NCBI GenBank assembly: GCA_009787385.1 | Contig: WRGC01000010.1 | Span: 1-54,271 of the forward strand | From: Bacillota bacterium | GTDB taxonomy: Bacteria > Bacillota > Clostridia > Christensenellales > Pumilibacteraceae | Direction of reading: 5' to 3' | DNA length: 54,271 nucleotides | Shown: positions 26,755 to 35,219 of the stretch, one piece after another | Numbering within the stretch: the first letter of the stretch is position 1 | Layout of the letters: each line of letters begins with the position of its first letter | Position numbers and translations under genes: made by a program | The notes under the pieces: model-generated | What the model was told of the DNA's origin: nothing | Seen by the model: only the letters and a program-made list of their open reading frames with translations | Databases searched by the model: none

Positions 26755-27327
26755 ATGGAAGAGAATGTTGAAGTCAAGCGTTCTATAGACAACTTTAATG
26801 CAAAGATGCAAAAGGCAATTGACTTTTTTGTAGCAGAATTACAAAATATCCGTGCAGGTAGAGTGAGTGCTAATTTGCTCAACAAGATAGTAGTTGACTA
26901 TTATGGTACACCTACACCTATACCTCAAATGGCAAATGTGTCTATACCTGATGCTAGAACGATGCTAGTATCAGTTTGGGATACAAGTGCCATAAAAGCA
27001 GTATCAAAAGCAATTTTGCAATCTGATTTGGGGCTAAATCCTAGTGATGATGGCAAGGTTATTAGATTGAGTTTTCCACAATTGACGCAAGAAAAGCGAA
27101 AAGAGCTAGCAAAGAGTATAAAGAAGATAAGTGACGATTCTAAAGTTGTATTACGCAACGAACGAAGAGATGTTATAGATGCATTTAAGAAATATGAAAA
27201 AGACAATATAATAACCAAAGATGATTTGGAAAGTCTAGAAAAAGATATACAAAAAATGCTAGACAAAAATATAGAGCTTTTGGATAAACTTACAAAGGAC
27301 AAAGAGAAAGAGTTGATGGAAATATGA
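26755..27327 (+). CDS. frr: ribosome recycling factor
   Basis: 190 residues from ATG 26755. This start is preferred over ATG 26743 because GGAG at 26745-26748 is correctly spaced for it. Signature: LQNIRAGRVSANLLNKIVVDYYG, and a charged three-helix bundle at the C-terminus. It splits the post-termination ribosome with EF-G. Confidence 0.95.
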   Translation: MEENVEVKRSIDNFNAKMQKAIDFFVAELQNIRAGRVSANLLNKIVVDYYGTPTPIPQMANVSIPDARTMLVSVWDTSAIKAVSKAILQSDLGLNPSDDGKVIRLSFPQLTQEKRKELAKSIKKISDDSKVVLRNERRDVIDAFKKYEKDNIITKDDLESLEKDIQKMLDKNIELLDKLTKDKEKELMEI

Positions 27328-27442
27328 TGATATTGATTGTCTTAGTTTGGTATTGTTTGTATATATGTGAGAAATGCTTATAAAACAAAATTTACAGCTA
27401 TAGTTAAAATAATATTTCTTATAAATTTGAGGAAGTTGATAT

Positions 27443-28132
27443 ATGTCAAACTTGTGCCATATTGCATTTATTATGGACGGCAATGGGCGATGGGCTCAAC
27501 GCAAAGGCAAAAAACGCAGTGATGGACATAGGGCGGGTGCAGACACCATGCAAGATATTGTCAACATATGTTTTGACAAAGGTATCAAGCATGTCACTGT
27601 ATATGCTTTAAGTACAGAAAATTTTATTCAAAGACCCAAAGATGAGATAGATGAGTTGTTGGTATTGGTGCGTCAACATCTAAAGCATAGCTCTAAGCAT
27701 TTTAATAGATTGTTAAACAAAGGTATCAAGGTGGAATTTTTGGGTGATCTTACCGTCTTTGACAACGAAATTTTGGATACAATCAAAAAAGTAAGACAAG
27801 ATACATTGGACTGTAGCAATGGGCAGTTTAATATTGCACTCAACTATGGTAGTAGAGATGAGATTATCAATGCTGTCAATCTTTGTGTAGATAGCAATAC
27901 CAAAGTTACGCAAGAAAGTTTTAATAGATATCTTTATACCAAAAATATACCTGACCCAGATCTTATTATAAGGACGGGAGGGGATATTAGACTTAGCAAT
28001 TTTTTGTTGTATCAAGCAGCATACTCCGAATTATATTTTAGCAATACACTTTGGCCAGATTTTAGCAAAAAAGAATTAGATGACATAATATCCAATTACA
28101 GTTCTCGCAAACGCAATTTTGGTAGTGTATAA
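27443..28132 (+). CDS. uppS: undecaprenyl diphosphate synthase (cis-prenyltransferase)
   Basis: 229 residues. Makes the C55 lipid carrier for wall synthesis. Motifs: [20 protein letters not shown] with the catalytic Asp (about residue 11), YALSTENF, and [27 protein letters not shown] precedes the ATG. Its product is processed by the UppP encoded later in the window. Confidence 0.96.
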   Translation: MSNLCHIAFIMDGNGRWAQRKGKKRSDGHRAGADTMQDIVNICFDKGIKHVTVYALSTENFIQRPKDEIDELLVLVRQHLKHSSKHFNRLLNKGIKVEFLGDLTVFDNEILDTIKKVRQDTLDCSNGQFNIALNYGSRDEIINAVNLCVDSNTKVTQESFNRYLYTKNIPDPDLIIRTGGDIRLSNFLLYQAAYSELYFSNTLWPDFSKKELDDIISNYSSRKRNFGSV

Positions 28133-28167
28133 ATAAATATTATCTTTACTTATTACAATCATACTTA

Positions 28168-29058
28168 ATGAAATCAAGAGTAATTACAGGCATTTTTATA
28201 TTAGCAACTTATTTGTTGTTTTTGTCTCTAGCAATTTATGTTCCTGACCAATTGGGTGAGGTGCTTTTTGATTTTTTTATTGTAGCTATTATGGTTGTAG
28301 GTGGTATAGAAATGTCAATAGCTGTTTCTGCAAGGTTTGGCAAACCACTTGTATTGGTATTGATATTAAATGTATTGTTAGGGTATTTGGCATTTAGTAT
28401 TGTCAATAATACGACGGTTTTGGGTGGATTAGGAAGTGGAGGTATTACAGCTTTTTTTGGACAATTCTTTGTTGTTTTTTTGATTTGTATGTTGTATTGC
28501 ATGATTGCAAAGAAGGATATTCAAAGTGTTCTTAGTACTTTGTTTGTTACGGTATATCCAATCACTTTGATGGTATATATGATTGCAATCAATCACATGG
28601 ATTTGCGTATCATGGCAATTTTCTTGATGTTTGCAGTGTCTAGTGGTACGGATATTTTTGCCTATTTTATAGGGCGTTCTGTTGGTGGTCCCAAATTAGC
28701 ACCGCATATAAGCCCCAAAAAGACTATTAGCGGAGCTGTTGGGGGTATTATCGGTGGTATAGTAGGGGCTATTGTAGTGCTTTTATTTGGAATGGCTGGG
28801 TGGTTTAAAATAGAGTCATTTAGCACAAATTTGTCTATAAATATATTGCACTATACTATAATTGGTATACTCGGTGCAGTAGTGAATCAGTTTGGAGATT
28901 TGGTTGCTAGTTATGTCAAAAGAGCATGTGGAGCTAAGGATTATGGTAGCTTTATGCCAGGGCATGGTGGTGTATTGGATAGGGTAGATGGCATGATGTT
29001 GGTAGCTATATTTTTGTTTGTATATTTGTCAGTATTTAACTTGTTTGTCGTTGTATAA
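28168..29058 (+). CDS. cdsA: phosphatidate cytidylyltransferase
   Basis: 296 residues, about eight membrane helices. Converts phosphatidate plus CTP to CDP-diacylglycerol. The family signature is at the C-terminus: [11 protein letters not shown]...[12 protein letters not shown] (about residues 250-272). The internal [14 protein letters not shown] is also typical. Follows uppS by 35 bases; no ribosome-binding site is obvious. Confidence 0.94.
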   Translation: MKSRVITGIFILATYLLFLSLAIYVPDQLGEVLFDFFIVAIMVVGGIEMSIAVSARFGKPLVLVLILNVLLGYLAFSIVNNTTVLGGLGSGGITAFFGQFFVVFLICMLYCMIAKKDIQSVLSTLFVTVYPITLMVYMIAINHMDLRIMAIFLMFAVSSGTDIFAYFIGRSVGGPKLAPHISPKKTISGAVGGIIGGIVGAIVVLLFGMAGWFKIESFSTNLSINILHYTIIGILGAVVNQFGDLVASYVKRACGAKDYGSFMPGHGGVLDRVDGMMLVAIFLFVYLSVFNLFVVV

Positions 29059-29184
29059 AAGTTTGATTGACTGATTTTTATAAAGTAATAATTGAATTTA
29101 ATAGAAGTTTGCAACTAGATTACGCTAGTAAATTTAAAATTATCCTAACCAAATACTGAAATAATTAATAGGAGAATAAAACTA

Positions 29185-30318
29185 ATGAGTAAAACAAAAC
29201 TTTTTATAATAGGTAGTACGGGGAGTGTGGGGACACAAACTCTCAATATAGTTAGACGACACCCTGACAAGTTTAGTGTAATTGGATTGTCTGCAGGTAG
29301 TGATTGGAAATTGTTGGCAGAACAAGCAAAGGAATTTAAGGTAAGAACAATAGGCATAGCTAGTGAGGAATTTGCATCAGACTTGCAAAAAGAATTGCCA
29401 CAAGCATCTATATATACAAGGGCAGAAGCTCAAACAATATGTGGCAATACCAATGCCGATGTGGTAGTTGCCGCAGCAGCAGGTGTCGTTGGTATATATG
29501 GTGTGGTTGCAGCATTGCAAGCAGGCAAGAGAGTCGCATTGGCCAACAAAGAAGTCTTGGTTTCGGCGGGAAATGCTTTGATGAAACTTGCCAATGAATG
29601 CAATACAGAGATTGTCCCAATAGATAGCGAACATAGTGCAATCAAAGAGTGCTTGCAAGGACACAAAAAACGAGATGTAAAAAGATTAATACTTACTGCA
29701 AGTGGTGGAAGTTTCTTTTTTCAAACTCAAGAGCAACTTGAAAAGATTACACCCGAGCAGGCAATAGTACACCCAAATTGGAAAATGGGACGCAAGATAA
29801 GTGTAGATAGCAGTACTCTTTTTAATAAGGGATTAGAACTTATAGAGGCTAGATGGCTATATGATACTACTGCTGTAGACTATATAATACACAGAGAAAG
29901 TGTAATACATAGTATGGTAGAGTATATAGATGGCAGTATAATAGCTCAACTTTCTAGTCCTGATATGGAATTGCCAATACAACAGGCAATAAGCAATCAC
30001 AAGCTAGAAAGGCAACAAGTTACTGACTTTATAGAAATGTCTCCTATGTCATTTTATCCAAAACCAGAAGATAGGTTTAAAGCTCCCAAACTAGCTCAAG
30101 ATTTGATAGCAATGGGTGATACTATTTTGCCATGTGTGTATAGTAGTGCTAATGAGATGGCAGTTCAATTGTTTTTGGAACGCAAAATAGGATTTTGTGA
30201 CATCTATGATATAGTGGAGAGAACAGTCCATAACTTTAAAGAAAGTATAGTACCTACCATAGACAATATTATTGATGTTGATACTCAAGTCAAGGCAAAT
30301 ATTTTGAAAGGTGTTTAA
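29185..30318 (+). CDS. dxr: 1-deoxy-D-xylulose 5-phosphate reductoisomerase
   Basis: 377 residues; AGGAGA before ATG 29185. First committed step of the MEP isoprenoid pathway. NADPH loop GSTGSVGTQTL (about residue 9), ALANKEVLVSAG, PIDSEHSAI, SGGSFF, HPNWKMGRKISVDSSTLFNKGLE are conserved in order. Confidence 0.96.
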   Translation: MSKTKLFIIGSTGSVGTQTLNIVRRHPDKFSVIGLSAGSDWKLLAEQAKEFKVRTIGIASEEFASDLQKELPQASIYTRAEAQTICGNTNADVVVAAAAGVVGIYGVVAALQAGKRVALANKEVLVSAGNALMKLANECNTEIVPIDSEHSAIKECLQGHKKRDVKRLILTASGGSFFFQTQEQLEKITPEQAIVHPNWKMGRKISVDSSTLFNKGLELIEARWLYDTTAVDYIIHRESVIHSMVEYIDGSIIAQLSSPDMELPIQQAISNHKLERQQVTDFIEMSPMSFYPKPEDRFKAPKLAQDLIAMGDTILPCVYSSANEMAVQLFLERKIGFCDIYDIVERTVHNFKESIVPTIDNIIDVDTQVKANILKGV

Positions 30319-30410
30319 CTATCATACAATTGTTGGTATAGACATATAATTAAGACAATGGATATGTACCAAATATTTGGCTTTATCCAAATGTTAAGTG
30401 TTGGAGTTGT

Positions 30411-31472
30411 ATGTTTGTTTTTTATGTTGTAATAGCTATAGTTATACTTTTGTTAATGATAGTAATCCATGAGTTTGGACATTATCTAGCAGGAAAAGCT
30501 TTGGGGTTTAAGATTACTGAATTTAGTATTGGTTTTGGACCTATTGTATTTAGTCGTACTCTCAAAAATGGTGAAAAATTTTCTTTGAGAGCTTTTCCGT
30601 TGGGTGGATTTTGTGCTTTTTATGACGAAGATGGAACTATCAAAGAGACAAAAAAATTTAAATCTTTTGTAGAACATGCCCCATACAAACGCATAGTTGT
30701 TTTGTTTGCTGGTGCGGCGTTCAATTTTTTGTCTGCATTTGTTTTTTGTTTTATATTCATTGGTGTAGTTGGATTTAGTGTACCTACTGTCAATCATTTG
30801 AGTATTGATCCGATGACACAACAACCATATGCAGTTCAACTCAAAGAAGGTGACAGAGTTATTGCCGTAAATGGAAAAGAATTGAGTGTACTGTATAGTT
30901 GGAGTGATGCAATGTCTATGGACAGTAGTCCCAATGCTAGCTTTGAACTGACTGTATTGAGAAATATTGACAACGAAATACAATCTTTAATTGTATCAGT
31001 AAAGAGACAAAGCATATATGACCAAAATACCAAAACAAGTCACAACGGTATAGGCTTCAATGCAGGGTCTCAACAAATCAAAGTGGGCTTTGGACAGGCG
31101 GCATTGGACACTGTGCCATTGACACTCAAATTTGGTAGTATGATATTGGGGTCGTTTGGTGATTTGGTATCAGGCAAAGTACCATTGTCCCAACTTTCGG
31201 GTCCAATTAGCACTGTGACAGGTATAGCCGAATCAGCTTCGCTCAATGCCCAAGTACTATTGCTAATGTTGCCACTCATTGCTGCCAACTTGGCAATATT
31301 CAATTTGTTGCCAATACCTGCCTTAGATGGCAGTCGTATAGTTTTTGCTACAATAGAGTGGATAAGACGCAAGCCAATCAAGAGAGAAATTGAGACGACT
31401 ATACATTTTGTAGGTTTTGTAGTTTTGATTGGTGGAGTATTGTTGTTGGAGTTGTTTAGAGTATTTTCTTGA
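30411..31472 (+). CDS. rseP: RseP-type site-2 intramembrane metalloprotease
   Basis: 353 residues. M50 zinc protease cleaving transmembrane substrates such as anti-sigma factors or signal-peptide remnants. HEFGH in helix 1 (about residue 20), one PDZ domain (about 125-200), and the second zinc motif NLLPIPALDGSRI (about 300). GGAG precedes ATG 30411. Standard position between dxr and ispG. Confidence 0.94.
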   Translation: MFVFYVVIAIVILLLMIVIHEFGHYLAGKALGFKITEFSIGFGPIVFSRTLKNGEKFSLRAFPLGGFCAFYDEDGTIKETKKFKSFVEHAPYKRIVVLFAGAAFNFLSAFVFCFIFIGVVGFSVPTVNHLSIDPMTQQPYAVQLKEGDRVIAVNGKELSVLYSWSDAMSMDSSPNASFELTVLRNIDNEIQSLIVSVKRQSIYDQNTKTSHNGIGFNAGSQQIKVGFGQAALDTVPLTLKFGSMILGSFGDLVSGKVPLSQLSGPISTVTGIAESASLNAQVLLLMLPLIAANLAIFNLLPIPALDGSRIVFATIEWIRRKPIKREIETTIHFVGFVVLIGGVLLLELFRVFS

Positions 31473-31482
31473 TTAATTTTAT

Positions 31483-31675
31483 GGAGTGTACAAGTAGCTC
31501 ATATTAACAATAGAATAGAAACAATCAACAAAAGTAGCATGATTCTTTTTTGACGCCAAAAAAGAATCAAAAAAGCATTTGAGGGGTTGCGAATTCAAAC
31601 CCCGAACGCTTTAAGGTTGATTTTATCTAAGTGGTTACTTCATTTTCATCTTAATGTACTCTATTTGTACACTAC
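31483..31675 (+). repeat. MITE-like dispersed repeat, copy 3 (193 bp, perfect 10-bp target duplication)
   Basis: Bounded by TTAATTTTAT at 31473-31482 and 31676-31685. Terminal inverted repeats GGAGTGTACAAGTAG / GTAGTGTACAAATAG match at 13 of 15 positions. The internal hairpin is GATTCTTTTTTG / CAAAAAAGAATC: the G-to-A change is compensated on the other arm relative to copy 2. Inserted between rseP and ispG, whose own promoter may be TTGGAC-16-TATATA (31685-31712). Confidence 0.9.
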
Positions 31676-31772
31676 TTAATTTTATTGGACTATACTTGAT
31701 TTGCATTATATAAGTATATCAATAAATTTTATTTTTAAATAAGATTTGTATTGATGTACAAATGATTTTATT

Positions 31773-32864
31773 ATGAATAATGATTTGAAAATTGGTGTTG
31801 TACAAAGAAAAGCGACCAAAAAAGTGCTTGTACATCATCACGCCAATCCGTTATATATTGGTGGAGATAGTCCTATATCAGTACAGTCCATGACTACAAC
31901 TGATACAAGTGACTATGAATCTACTATACAACAAATAAATGATTTGGCAAATGCAGGTTGTCAACTAGTTCGTTTGGCAGTAGAAAACAACGACCAATTG
32001 GACAATGTGGCAAAATTGGTACAAGCTAGTACAGTTCCTTTGGTTGCTGACATACAGTTTGATTATAGATTGGCTATAGCTTGTTGTGATTTGGGTTGTG
32101 CCAAAATTAGATTCAATCCTGGCAATGTAGGTGGTATTGCAAAAGTAAAAGAAATTGCAACAGCAGCAAAACGCAATGGTACAATAATCAGAGTTGGAGC
32201 AAATAGTGGCAGTGTAGAAAAAAAATTTTTGAATGATGCAAACGGCAATCATGCGGTAGCTTTGTGCAATTCTGCCGTGTCTAGCGTTAGAGTATTAGAA
32301 GATTGCGGGTTTGACAACATAGTAGTATCACTCAAGTGCAGCAATGCTACACTCAATCTTTTTGCCAATAGATTGTTGTCCAATATTATAGATTATCCAC
32401 TACATATAGGAGTGACAGAAAGTGGAGTACCAAAATCAGGTTTGCCAAAATCATTTGCAGGACTAGGGGCATTGCTTGTAGACGGCATAGGTGATACTAT
32501 GCGTATATCATTGACCGCTGACCCTGTTCAAGAAGTCACAGCAGGGATTGACTTGCTCAAGGCATTGGATTTGAGACAGTGTGTAGAAGTTGTGTCTTGT
32601 CCAACATGTTCTAGATGCAAGTATGATATGATTGACTTAGCCAATCGTGTGCAAAACAAAGTAGAAAACCTTGCCAATCCACTCAAAATTGCTGTGATGG
32701 GGTGTGTAGTCAATGGACCCGGCGAAGCCAAGCACGCTGACCTAGGTATAGCAGGTGGAGATGGCAAAGCTGTAGTCTTTGAAAAAGGTGAAGTAATATA
32801 TACCGCTAGTGATGTAGATGCCGAGAAGTATTTTTTGGAAAAATTAGATAAATTAATCAAATAA
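31773..32864 (+). CDS. ispG: 4-hydroxy-3-methylbut-2-enyl diphosphate synthase (flavodoxin-type partner)
   Basis: 363 residues. Late MEP-pathway [4Fe-4S] enzyme. Substrate-binding start GDSPISVQSMTTTDT; cluster Cys in CPTCSRCKYD (about residue 273) and in GCVVNGPGEAKHADLGIAGG (about 310). No ribosome-binding site is obvious before ATG 31773. Separated from rseP by a repeat element. Confidence 0.96.
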   Translation: MNNDLKIGVVQRKATKKVLVHHHANPLYIGGDSPISVQSMTTTDTSDYESTIQQINDLANAGCQLVRLAVENNDQLDNVAKLVQASTVPLVADIQFDYRLAIACCDLGCAKIRFNPGNVGGIAKVKEIATAAKRNGTIIRVGANSGSVEKKFLNDANGNHAVALCNSAVSSVRVLEDCGFDNIVVSLKCSNATLNLFANRLLSNIIDYPLHIGVTESGVPKSGLPKSFAGLGALLVDGIGDTMRISLTADPVQEVTAGIDLLKALDLRQCVEVVSCPTCSRCKYDMIDLANRVQNKVENLANPLKIAVMGCVVNGPGEAKHADLGIAGGDGKAVVFEKGEVIYTASDVDAEKYFLEKLDKLIK

Positions 32865-32877
32865 TTTTTTGTATAAA

Positions 32878-34467
32878 ATGAGAGATAAGATACAACTTTT
32901 AGCCGAATTTGACTTGCTTACCAACAATCAATTTGACTACATTAGGCTTAGTGTGGTCAATTTTGATATTTATCACAATTTGGCAGAATATGTATTTTTG
33001 TACCCCGAACAACATCACAACGAAATCACACAGTACAAAGGTGCTATTGTAGGACATTTGTCAAAATTGTTGAGTAGTCAGTTTGAAACTACTATAGTAC
33101 TCAAACCTAGTCACTTAGATGTAGATTTGCTCAAACTTGATATACTCAAGATTTGTCACAAGCACAAATTGCTTCAATCTTTTGTCCAAGCTAAAGATAT
33201 AGAGATAATTGACAAGTCAGGGGACAAGTATACAATTGTAGTCAGTATGCCCGAAACAGTATCAGATTTTGTACAACAATCTACTATAAGACAAAATTTG
33301 CAAGACTATTTGTATTACAATTTTACTCATACAATTGAAATAAATTTTGTTGCAATTGCTACGACTTCTCAACAAAAGCAAGAGATGAAAGACAGAGAAG
33401 ATGCATTGCAATCTACTCACACTGTCAAGTTGGAAAATGAAATGCAAGATAGGACAATCACAGTCACCAATATCCGTTGTCATATAGGTAGACCAATAGA
33501 TACGGATACGGTAGGTTATATTGTAGACAACAAGACCCCATGCAACGAAGCAATTTTGTGTGGAGAGTTGAAGCAGTACGATAAGCTAGTTGCCAAGTCT
33601 ACTCAAAAGCCATATTACAAGTTTGTGTTACAAGACCCTACGGGGGAGATTGGTGGTGTATTATTTTCTACCAAAGATACCGAAAGCATGTTGCCAAAGC
33701 TTGTAGTAGGTGATACCATTTTGGCTAGAGGCAAGATAGACAATGATAGATTTGGCAATAGTGGGGTACAATTCAATCCCAAAGATATATCATACTGTGA
33801 TATACCAAAAGATTTTTCAATCAATCGCATGATAATGCAAGTGCCAAAATATTATACAACTATCAAGCCAAAGCCATTTGTTGACAATACGCAACAAGCT
33901 CAAGAACTTAATTTTTTTGATTTAAACACTCAAGACAATAATACCAACAAAATACTTGACAATTTGTTAGACAAAGATATAGTTGTGTTTGATATAGAGA
34001 CTACAGGTTTGGACGAAAAACAGTGTACAATAATAGAAATAGCAGCTGTCAAAATACGCAATGGTACAATAATAGAGACATTTGATACACTCATTGACCC
34101 ACAAACTGAGATACCACTCAATATTGTTGAACTAACAGGTATAACTCAAGACATGACAAAAGGCAAACCAATATTAGATACTGTCTTGCCTGACTTTTTT
34201 AAATTTTGTGAAAATGCTACAATTGTAGCACACAATATTGAGTTTGATTTTAGATTTGTATCTTACTATGGTGCAAAACAAAATATATACTTTGACAATC
34301 CAAGGCAAGATACTCTAGCTATTGCAAGACAAAAAGTAAAGGGACTCAAGAATTATAAGTTGGGTACAATCTGTAGTCACTTTGGTATAATCAATAACGA
34401 AGCTCACAGAGCATTGGCTGATACTGTGGCTACCGCCAAGTTGTATTTGAAGTTGTGTGAGTTGTAA
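32878..34467 (+). CDS. PolC-like protein with OB and DEDDh exonuclease only (no PHP or polymerase domain)
   Basis: 529 residues from ATG 32878 (alternative TTG 32869), 13 bases after ispG, the standard polC position. The N-terminal region (1 to about 200) resembles PolC domain I/II. An OB domain follows (about 215-310: DPTGEIGGVLF, VGDTILARGKI). After a short linker comes a complete DEDDh exonuclease (about 360-525: VVFDIETTGL, AHNIEFDFRF, HRALADT). Full PolC is about 1430 residues; the split PHP and the whole polymerase are missing. A terminator follows the stop and no polymerase fragment lies downstream. It may be a stand-alone proofreading factor for a DnaE polymerase. Confidence 0.82.
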   Translation: MRDKIQLLAEFDLLTNNQFDYIRLSVVNFDIYHNLAEYVFLYPEQHHNEITQYKGAIVGHLSKLLSSQFETTIVLKPSHLDVDLLKLDILKICHKHKLLQSFVQAKDIEIIDKSGDKYTIVVSMPETVSDFVQQSTIRQNLQDYLYYNFTHTIEINFVAIATTSQQKQEMKDREDALQSTHTVKLENEMQDRTITVTNIRCHIGRPIDTDTVGYIVDNKTPCNEAILCGELKQYDKLVAKSTQKPYYKFVLQDPTGEIGGVLFSTKDTESMLPKLVVGDTILARGKIDNDRFGNSGVQFNPKDISYCDIPKDFSINRMIMQVPKYYTTIKPKPFVDNTQQAQELNFFDLNTQDNNTNKILDNLLDKDIVVFDIETTGLDEKQCTIIEIAAVKIRNGTIIETFDTLIDPQTEIPLNIVELTGITQDMTKGKPILDTVLPDFFKFCENATIVAHNIEFDFRFVSYYGAKQNIYFDNPRQDTLAIARQKVKGLKNYKLGTICSHFGIINNEAHRALADTVATAKLYLKLCEL

Positions 34468-34487
34468 AAATAAATTTGACAAATTAT

Positions 34488-34523
34488 AAAAGAGAATGGT
34501 GCAACAAATTGCCATTCTTTTTT
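34488..34523 (+). terminator. terminator after the polC-like gene
   Basis: AGAATGG (about 34492-34498) pairs with CCATTCT (34512-34518), preceded by an A-tract and followed by seven or more T. Confidence 0.8.
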
Positions 34524-34690
34524 TGTTGTTTTGCATGTATAGTATCAATATGAATAAGGTATTGTTTGTAGATGAGCTATGCAAAAGAAATTTGTCTGTA
34601 CTTTTTGGACGCCCAAAAAGTACCAAAAAAGCATTTGGGGGGGTGCGATCCCCCCAAACCCCCGAACGCTTTTTGGATTTCTTTATTTTT
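34512..34690 (+). repeat. divergent hairpin repeat B1 with MITE-like core
   Basis: The segment to 34623 is repeated in direct orientation at 34746-34859. It ends in a hairpin GTACTTTTTGG / CCAAAAAGTAC (34598-34623) with an ACGC loop. Then follows the G-run/C-run segment GCATTTGGGGG...GAACGCTTT shared with the MITE copies. The outer MITE ends are not found. The stem sequence differs from the MITE stem on both arms. Confidence 0.65.
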
Positions 34691-34745
34691 TTAAGTTATT
34701 TTCTAAACAGCTTTTGTTGATTAACTTTTATTTATAAGTATTGTA

Positions 34746-34859
34746 ATCTCTTTTTTGTTGTTTTTAATGTATAGTTTTTATATAAGTATGGTATTGCTTG
34801 TTGAAATAGATATTCATAAAGATTGTATCTGTACTTTTTGGGCGTCCAAAAAGTACAGA
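34746..34859 (+). repeat. divergent hairpin repeat B2
   Basis: Direct repeat of B1, about 234 bases downstream, with TTTTTTGTTGTTTT, TGTATAGT and GGTATTG(C/T)TTGT in common. It ends in a perfect 14-bp hairpin TCTGTACTTTTTGG / CCAAAAAGTACAGA (34828-34859). Together with B1 it fills part of the 750-base gap between the polC-like gene and the surface-protein gene; no gene is seen there. Confidence 0.6.
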
Positions 34860-34993
34860 CACCATTCTTTTGTTAAGATATTTATTTATAATATCAAATT
34901 TTATACTATTATATAGTTATTATATAATTATTGATGTTGCAAAAAATACATAGTTTTTATAATAAATTCATAAATTATTAATAAATTACACAA

Positions 34994-35039
34994 ATATATG
35001 TCAAAAATTGTTGACATATATACAAAATTGTGCTAAAAT
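34994..35039 (+). promoter_or_regulatory. promoter with inverted repeat over the -35 box (surface protein gene)
   Basis: TTGACA (35011-35016), a 17-bp spacer and extended -10 TGCTAAAAT (35031-35039). A perfect 11-bp inverted repeat ATATATGTCAA / TTGACATATAT (34994-35004 and 35011-35021) covers the -35 box, as a repressor or activator site would. The leader to ATG 35220 is about 175 bases. Confidence 0.6.
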
Positions 35040-35219
35040 ATACACAATTGATTTGCAAACAGTCTATATTTGTGTGTGATTGTAATTGCAAACAACTTAT
35101 GTTTTTGAGATAAGACATATAATGTACGCAAAGATGGTACCCTTTGTATATAAAATATGATTGTTACTCAAACTAAGTATAATAATGTTATAATAACAAA
35201 ACAAGGAGAAACATACTTA

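Noticed and set aside
35125-35150. TGGTACC motif in the surface-protein leader, resembling a T-box
   Set aside because: No specifier stem or terminator/antiterminator layout, and the downstream gene is not an amino-acid or tRNA-synthetase gene.
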